From Negativicutes bacterium (GTDB lineage: Bacteria; Bacillota_C; Negativicutes; Sporomusales_B; JARLHX01): a stretch of DNA of 64,000 nt. Below the pieces are notes generated by a model. It did not search any database. It was not told the DNA's origin and saw only the letters and a list, made by a program, of their open reading frames with translations. The translations under genes and the position numbers were made by a program. Below are positions 59,923-64,000 of this stretch, in pieces. The stretch lies in the NCBI GenBank assembly GCA_031292035.1, contig JARLHX010000087.1:54617-118616 (forward strand), given 5' to 3'. Within the stretch, counting starts at the first letter, position 1. Each line of letters starts with the position of its first letter.

Positions 59923-60991
59923 AACGATATTCTTTTGCCGTTTCCTCTTTGGTTAACACGCGATACGCCCCTTCAGCCAACGCCTGCAACTCGTCTTCCC
60001 CGGGGATGACGGTGACAGGTGCGATAAACGCAATATACTCCCTGAGGGTGTCGGTCACCAGCTGAGAGTATGCAATTCCGCCGGTCAGGATAATCTGATC
60101 CACTTTGCCCTTGACTGCGACCGCCGCAGCGGCAATATAGCGGGCAATGTTGTAGAGCATGGCCTGATATACTTGGGCTGCTTCTTTATCGCCGGCTGCA
60201 ATGCGTTTTTCCACTTCGCGGGCGTCGGTTATTCCCAGGTGGGCGACCAGGCCGCCCCGTCCGGCCAGCATTTTCATGACAGTTTCCCGGGTGAGCTGGT
60301 TGACGAGGATGCTGTCGGCGAATTGCCCGGCTTGCACCGTGCCAGCCCTCTCAGGCGAGAAGGGGCCTTCGCCGTTTAAGGCGTTGTTAACCTCTACCAC
60401 CTGTCCCTGTTTGTGGCATCCTACCGAGATGCCTCCACCCAAATGGGCCACAATCAGATTTAGTTCCTCATAGGAGCGGCCGATGCTTTTGGCAAATCGC
60501 TTGGCCACGGCTTTTTGATTGAGGGCGTGGAAGGTGCTGCGCTTTTCTATTTCTGGACGACCGGTAATCCGGGCAATGGGGGCCAGTTCATCGACTACGA
60601 CCGGATCAACGATATAGCCGGGACAAGAAGCGAGGTTGGCAATTCTATGGGCGAGGGTTGCTCCCAGATTGGACGCATGGGCGCCAAAACGACTATGCTT
60701 CAAGTCGTCCAGCATGGTTGCATCGATGAGGTAGGTTCCGCTGACCAGCGGTTTTAGCAAGCCGCCCCGGCCGACTACTGCTGAAAAACCTTGTGGTTTG
60801 AGGCTTTGGCTGGCGAGAAAATCCATAATCAGGTTGAAACGGTATTCAAGCTGATCGAAAATCGTGGGAAACTCGTCGAGTTCTTCGGCGCTGTGACTGA
60901 GATTCTGTGAAAATATTTCCGCCGTATCGTCAAATACGGCCACCTTTGTAGAAGTAGAACCTGGGTTAATCGCTAAAATTTTGAAAGGCAC
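59921..60991 (-). CDS. buk: Butyrate kinase (acetokinase family)
   Basis: 356 residues, minus strand, GTG start after GGGGGC. ASKHA fold: ILAINPGSTSTKVAVFDD at the N-terminus, DPVVVDELAPIARITG in the middle, VAHLGGGISVG and GEGPFSPERAG later, and ILTGGIAYS near the end. It interconverts butyryl-phosphate and butyrate with ATP gain. A branched-chain acyl kinase is possible; no ptb gene is beside it. The presence fits acyl-CoA metabolism in an anaerobe. Confidence 0.92.
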   Translation of the reverse strand: MPFKILAINPGSTSTKVAVFDDTAEIFSQNLSHSAEELDEFPTIFDQLEYRFNLIMDFLASQSLKPQGFSAVVGRGGLLKPLVSGTYLIDATMLDDLKHSRFGAHASNLGATLAHRIANLASCPGYIVDPVVVDELAPIARITGRPEIEKRSTFHALNQKAVAKRFAKSIGRSYEELNLIVAHLGGGISVGCHKQGQVVEVNNALNGEGPFSPERAGTVQAGQFADSILVNQLTRETVMKMLAGRGGLVAHLGITDAREVEKRIAAGDKEAAQVYQAMLYNIARYIAAAAVAVKGKVDQIILTGGIAYSQLVTDTLREYIAFIAPVTVIPGEDELQALAEGAYRVLTKEETAKEYR

Positions 60992-61247
60992 GGCTAAGCC
61001 CCCTTTTTTTCTTCTAACTATTATTGTAGGCGTAAATCAGGCATTTGTTAAGAGGCTTGGCATTATTTTTACAAACAATTCCATGACACAGACGACATAT
61101 TCGGGCGAAAATGACAATTGACGTTAGTATTGCGGGGAAAAAGTCGCTTTGTGTTGGCGTGGACTGGAAGACAATGCAGGATTTTTTCGCCAAATAGGGA
61201 AATTATATAGGTCAGGGAAATGATGTTATTTTTTTTGAGGTGAGATT

Positions 61248-63683
61248 GTGGATTTTGGGTTAGGTAAAGTTTTGCCTAGGCGCATCGAAGATGAAATGAA
61301 AAATTCTTATATCGACTATGCCATGAGCGTCATTGTCATGCGGGCGTTGCCAGATGTCCGGGATGGACTCAAGCCGGTGCATCGCAGAATCTTGTATGCC
61401 ATGCACGAAGCTGGTATGACCCCCAACAAGCCTTATAAAAAATCGGGGCGTATCGTCGGTGAAGTGCTTGGTAAATACCATCCCCACGGTGATAGTTCGG
61501 TTTATGATGCCACCGTTCGGATGGCCCAAAATTTTTCCATCCGCTATTTACTGGTGGACGGACACGGCAACTTTGGTTCGGTTGACGGCGACTCGGCAGC
61601 GGCCATGCGTTATACCGAGGTTCGGATGTCACGGATTGCCGAAGAGATGTTGGCTGATATTGATAAAAACACAGTCAACTTTACCCCTAACAATGACGAG
61701 TCGTTGCAGGAGCCGACGGTGTTGCCGGCGAGAATCCCGAATCTTTTGGTCAACGGTTCTTCCGGTATTGCCGTCGGGATGGCGACCAACATTCCGCCCC
61801 ATAATCTGGGGGAAGTAGTGGATGGGATCGTCATGCTTATCGATAATCCCGAAGTCACCATTAAAGACTTGATGACGGTGATCAAGGGACCGGACTTTCC
61901 TACTGCCGGACTGATCTTGGGGCACACCGGGATAAGAGACGCATACACCACCGGGCGTGGTTCGGTACGGATGAGGGCCCAGGCCCGCATTGAAAAAATG
62001 GCCAGCGGCAAGCACCGGATTCTGGTGAGCGAACTACCCTACCAGGTTAATAAGGCGCGGCTGATCGAAAACATCGCTAATTTGGTTCGCGAAAAATCGA
62101 TCGATGGCATTACCGACCTCCGGGACGAAAGCGACCGCAACGGCATGCGGATTGTCATGGAGCTGCGGCGCGACGTCAACCCGGATGTGCTCTTGAACCA
62201 GTTATACAAGCACACACAGATGCAGGAGACCTTCGGGGTCAATATGTTGGCACTGGTTGACGGTCGTCCCCGGGTGCTGAATCTCTACGAAGTCCTTCAT
62301 TATTATATTGAACATCAAAAAGAAGTCATTACCCGCCGGACGCAATTTGAGCTGGCCAAGGCCCGCGATCGCGCCCATATTCTCGAAGGACTGAAAATTG
62401 CCCTCGACAATCTGGATGCAGTGATTACTGCCATTCGTTCCTCCCGTACGGTGGATATCGCCCGGGAGGCACTGCAAACCAACTTCAACCTCAGCGAGAA
62501 GCAATCCCAGGCCATTCTCGAGATGCGCCTGCAACGCCTCACCGGGTTGGAACGGGAAAAAATCGAGCAAGAATATAAAGATATCCTTGAAACCATCGAA
62601 TGGTTGGAGGGCGTTCTGGCGGACGAACACAAAGTGCTTAATATAATTAAGGAAGAGTTGCTTGATGTCAAACGACGTTTTGCCGACGCCCGCCGTACAG
62701 TAATTACCGTTGATACTTCCAGGCTGGATGTAGAAGACCTGATTGCCGAAGAAGATATCATTATTACCCTTACCCATGGCGGCTATGTCAAACGACTGCC
62801 TGTCGACACCTATCGCAGTCAAAAACGCGGCGGGCGGGGAGTAACCGGGATGGGAACAAAAGAAGAGGATTTTGTAGAACACCTCTTTATTACAAGCACC
62901 CATCACAATATCCTCTTCTTCACCAACCGCGGGCGGGTTTACCGGCTGAAGGGCTACGAAATTCCCGAGGCCAGTCGAACGGCCAAGGGGACGGCAATCG
63001 TCAATCTGCTGCAGCTGGAAAGCAAAGAGAAGATTACGGCCGTTATCCCGGTCAGAGAATTTTCCGCGGGACGGCATCTATTCATGGCGACGAAAAACGG
63101 TACAGTCAAGAAAACAGAACTGACTGATTTCGATACCCCGCGCCGCACTGGCCTCATCGCCATCGTTTTGGATGAAGACGACGATTTGATTGACGTCAAA
63201 CTGACCAATGGGGAAATGAATATCATTCTTGGCACCCAAATGGGCCTCGCCATCAATTTCCCGGAAACCGACGTGCGGTCAATGGGACGGTCGACACGCG
63301 GCGTGAGGGGAATTTCCCTGCGCAAGAACGACAATGTTGTTGGTATGGATACTGTCAAAAAAGACGGTGAGCTGTTGACCGTTACGGCGGAAGGCTACGG
63401 AAAACGTACCTCCACCGACGAATATCGGGGGCAAACTCGAGGCGGTAAAGGGATCATCAATACCAAGATAACGGATAAGACGGGACTTGTGGTCGGGATT
63501 AAGGTGGTTCGTCCTGGACAGGAGATTATGCTGATTACTGGCGAAGGAATCGTCATTCGCTTCGATGTTGATGAAATATCGGTCATCAGTCGCAACACGC
63601 AAGGCGTGCGATTGATGCGAACCGATGAAAATGATAAGGTCGTGGCGGTTGCTTCGGTAGAAAAGAAGATCGAAAACGACTGA
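61248..63683 (+). CDS. gyrA: DNA gyrase subunit A
   Basis: 811 residues; GTG start after GAGGTGAGA. The N-terminal breakage-reunion domain has [49 protein letters not shown] and the catalytic Tyr122 in RYTEVRM. Ser83 and Asp87 in the quinolone region look like the sensitive form. The GyrA box is SQKRGGRGV near residue 524, which separates GyrA from ParC. The C-terminal beta-pinwheel is complete. gyrB is not adjacent in this window, unlike in most Firmicutes. The 256-base gap upstream holds an A/T-rich promoter region and no gene. Confidence 0.96.
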   Translation: MDFGLGKVLPRRIEDEMKNSYIDYAMSVIVMRALPDVRDGLKPVHRRILYAMHEAGMTPNKPYKKSGRIVGEVLGKYHPHGDSSVYDATVRMAQNFSIRYLLVDGHGNFGSVDGDSAAAMRYTEVRMSRIAEEMLADIDKNTVNFTPNNDESLQEPTVLPARIPNLLVNGSSGIAVGMATNIPPHNLGEVVDGIVMLIDNPEVTIKDLMTVIKGPDFPTAGLILGHTGIRDAYTTGRGSVRMRAQARIEKMASGKHRILVSELPYQVNKARLIENIANLVREKSIDGITDLRDESDRNGMRIVMELRRDVNPDVLLNQLYKHTQMQETFGVNMLALVDGRPRVLNLYEVLHYYIEHQKEVITRRTQFELAKARDRAHILEGLKIALDNLDAVITAIRSSRTVDIAREALQTNFNLSEKQSQAILEMRLQRLTGLEREKIEQEYKDILETIEWLEGVLADEHKVLNIIKEELLDVKRRFADARRTVITVDTSRLDVEDLIAEEDIIITLTHGGYVKRLPVDTYRSQKRGGRGVTGMGTKEEDFVEHLFITSTHHNILFFTNRGRVYRLKGYEIPEASRTAKGTAIVNLLQLESKEKITAVIPVREFSAGRHLFMATKNGTVKKTELTDFDTPRRTGLIAIVLDEDDDLIDVKLTNGEMNIILGTQMGLAINFPETDVRSMGRSTRGVRGISLRKNDNVVGMDTVKKDGELLTVTAEGYGKRTSTDEYRGQTRGGKGIINTKITDKTGLVVGIKVVRPGQEIMLITGEGIVIRFDVDEISVISRNTQGVRLMRTDENDKVVAVASVEKKIEND

Positions 63684-63697
63684 CCGAATCTCGGTAG

Positions 63698-63732
63698 AGC
63701 AGGGGCGTCTTGGAGACGCCCCTGCTTTTTTG
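63698..63732 (+). terminator. Terminator of gyrA
   Basis: AGCAGGGGCGTCT (63698-63710) pairs with AGACGCCCCTGCT (63714-63726), loop TGG, followed by six Ts. Confidence 0.93.
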
Positions 63733-63861
63733 AATAGATTCGCGAAAATAGTACAAAATATATTACGATATGCTTCCAACCCCCTGGCTGGCTCTTGACA
63801 ACGATGTTTTGCACATGCTATTATATAAAAGCTCTCCCCTTTAAAAACCAATATTTTGTTA

Positions 63862-63891
63862 TTGACATAATACTGAGAGCTGTGTTAATAT
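63862..63891 (+). promoter_or_regulatory. Strong promoter P1 near the window end
   Basis: TTGACA (63862-63867) and TTAATA/TAATAT (63885-63891), spacing 17-18. The transcript starts with GTCGC...GCGAC pairing around the hairpin CTGGC-GGATAAA-GCCAG. No reading frame follows. Confidence 0.72.
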
Positions 63892-63967
63892 AAGAAAGTC
63901 GCCTCAAGGGGCTGGCGGATAAAGCCAGCAAAGCAAAGAAGCGACAAAAATGGCAAAGATTTATAAG

Positions 63968-63996
63968 TTGACAGAGCCGACAGGTTATGTTAACAT
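63968..63996 (+). promoter_or_regulatory. Strong promoter P2 at the window end
   Basis: TTGACA (63968-63973) and TAACAT (63991-63996), spacing 17. Tandem strong promoters 106 bases apart and without a reading frame are typical of rRNA operons. What they drive lies outside the window. Confidence 0.65.
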
Positions 63997-64000
63997 GTAA

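Noticed and set aside
62202..63077. 291-residue minus-strand frame
   Set aside because: Antisense of gyrA, explained by codon bias of the real gene.
1..64000. CRISPR arrays, insertion sequences or prophage
   Set aside because: No regularly spaced repeats, transposase or phage genes were seen; the only direct repeat is the rpsR-end pair.

Overview
The window reads as an origin-proximal stretch of a spore-forming, diderm, anaerobic Firmicute of the Negativicutes (Sporomusa/Pelosinus-like). Supports: an S-layer-homology porin of the OmpM type ending in Phe (53079-54596, minus), the sporulation-associated YyaC protein, Firmicute-style ribosome binding sites, a near-perfect parS site right after parB, and the order parB ... 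yyaC ... mscS - DUF951 - ychF - rpsF - ssb - rpsR, which resembles the Bacillus/Clostridia neighbourhood on the parB side of oriC. Anaerobic markers are HydF, butyrate kinase, ferredoxin-dependent 2-oxoacid oxidoreductase and a full selenocysteine system.

Layout. 0-8 kb: 3' end of parB, parS, aspA, hydF, a cysteine-desulfurase-like gene, DUF554, DUF4446, an M23 peptidase, bactofilin, two YkuS-like genes and yyaC. 8-11.5 kb: selA-selB. 11.5-16.8 kb: a ykkC-family riboswitch (ppGpp subtype inferred from context) and a three-gene ferredoxin-linked glutamate synthase. 17-22.9 kb: branched-chain amino acid ABC transporter livKHMGF plus a CBS-ACT protein, with two structured leaders that I cannot match to a known family. 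23-28 kb: CDF exporter with its own terminator-bearing leader, a Pro-rich protein, then selD-yedF-DUF3343-mscS-DUF951. SelD is itself a selenoprotein with an in-frame UGA. 28-31 kb: a ZTP-type riboswitch in front of a small four-CxxC-like protein, then ychF and rpsF-ssb-rpsR. 30.7-34.3 kb: an accessory block (rhodanese, TPR protein, TPR remnant, LPP20-like protein) bracketed by two copies of the rpsR 3' end plus terminator.

34.3-49.3 kb is the most unusual region. A frameshifted PAP2 phosphatase is followed by a hydroxy-acid/sugar-acid catabolic cluster: HpcH aldolase, SDR, MFS transporter, IclR regulator, LarA-like (DUF2088) isomerase, IlvD/Edd dehydratase, IorAB-type 2-oxoacid:ferredoxin oxidoreductase, acyl-CoA dehydrogenase, FAH-family hydrolase and DASS transporter. 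Two 35-bp sites with the same double-dyad design (GTTC-N8-GAAC-N3-GTTC-N8-GAAC) lie before the SDR and the DUF2088 operons. They are probably operators of the local IclR protein. The operon order suggests conversion of a 2-hydroxy or 2,3-dihydroxy acid to a 2-oxo acid and on to an acyl-CoA. The substrate is not known.

49.3-64 kb: MATE exporter, ilvB-ilvN, the OmpM-like porin, zwf-pgl, a radical SAM protein, a small unknown protein, a PAP2 phosphatase fused to a polymer-forming-like domain, butyrate kinase and gyrA (without gyrB beside it). The window ends in two tandem strong promoters whose product lies outside. No tRNA, rRNA, CRISPR array or insertion sequence was seen.
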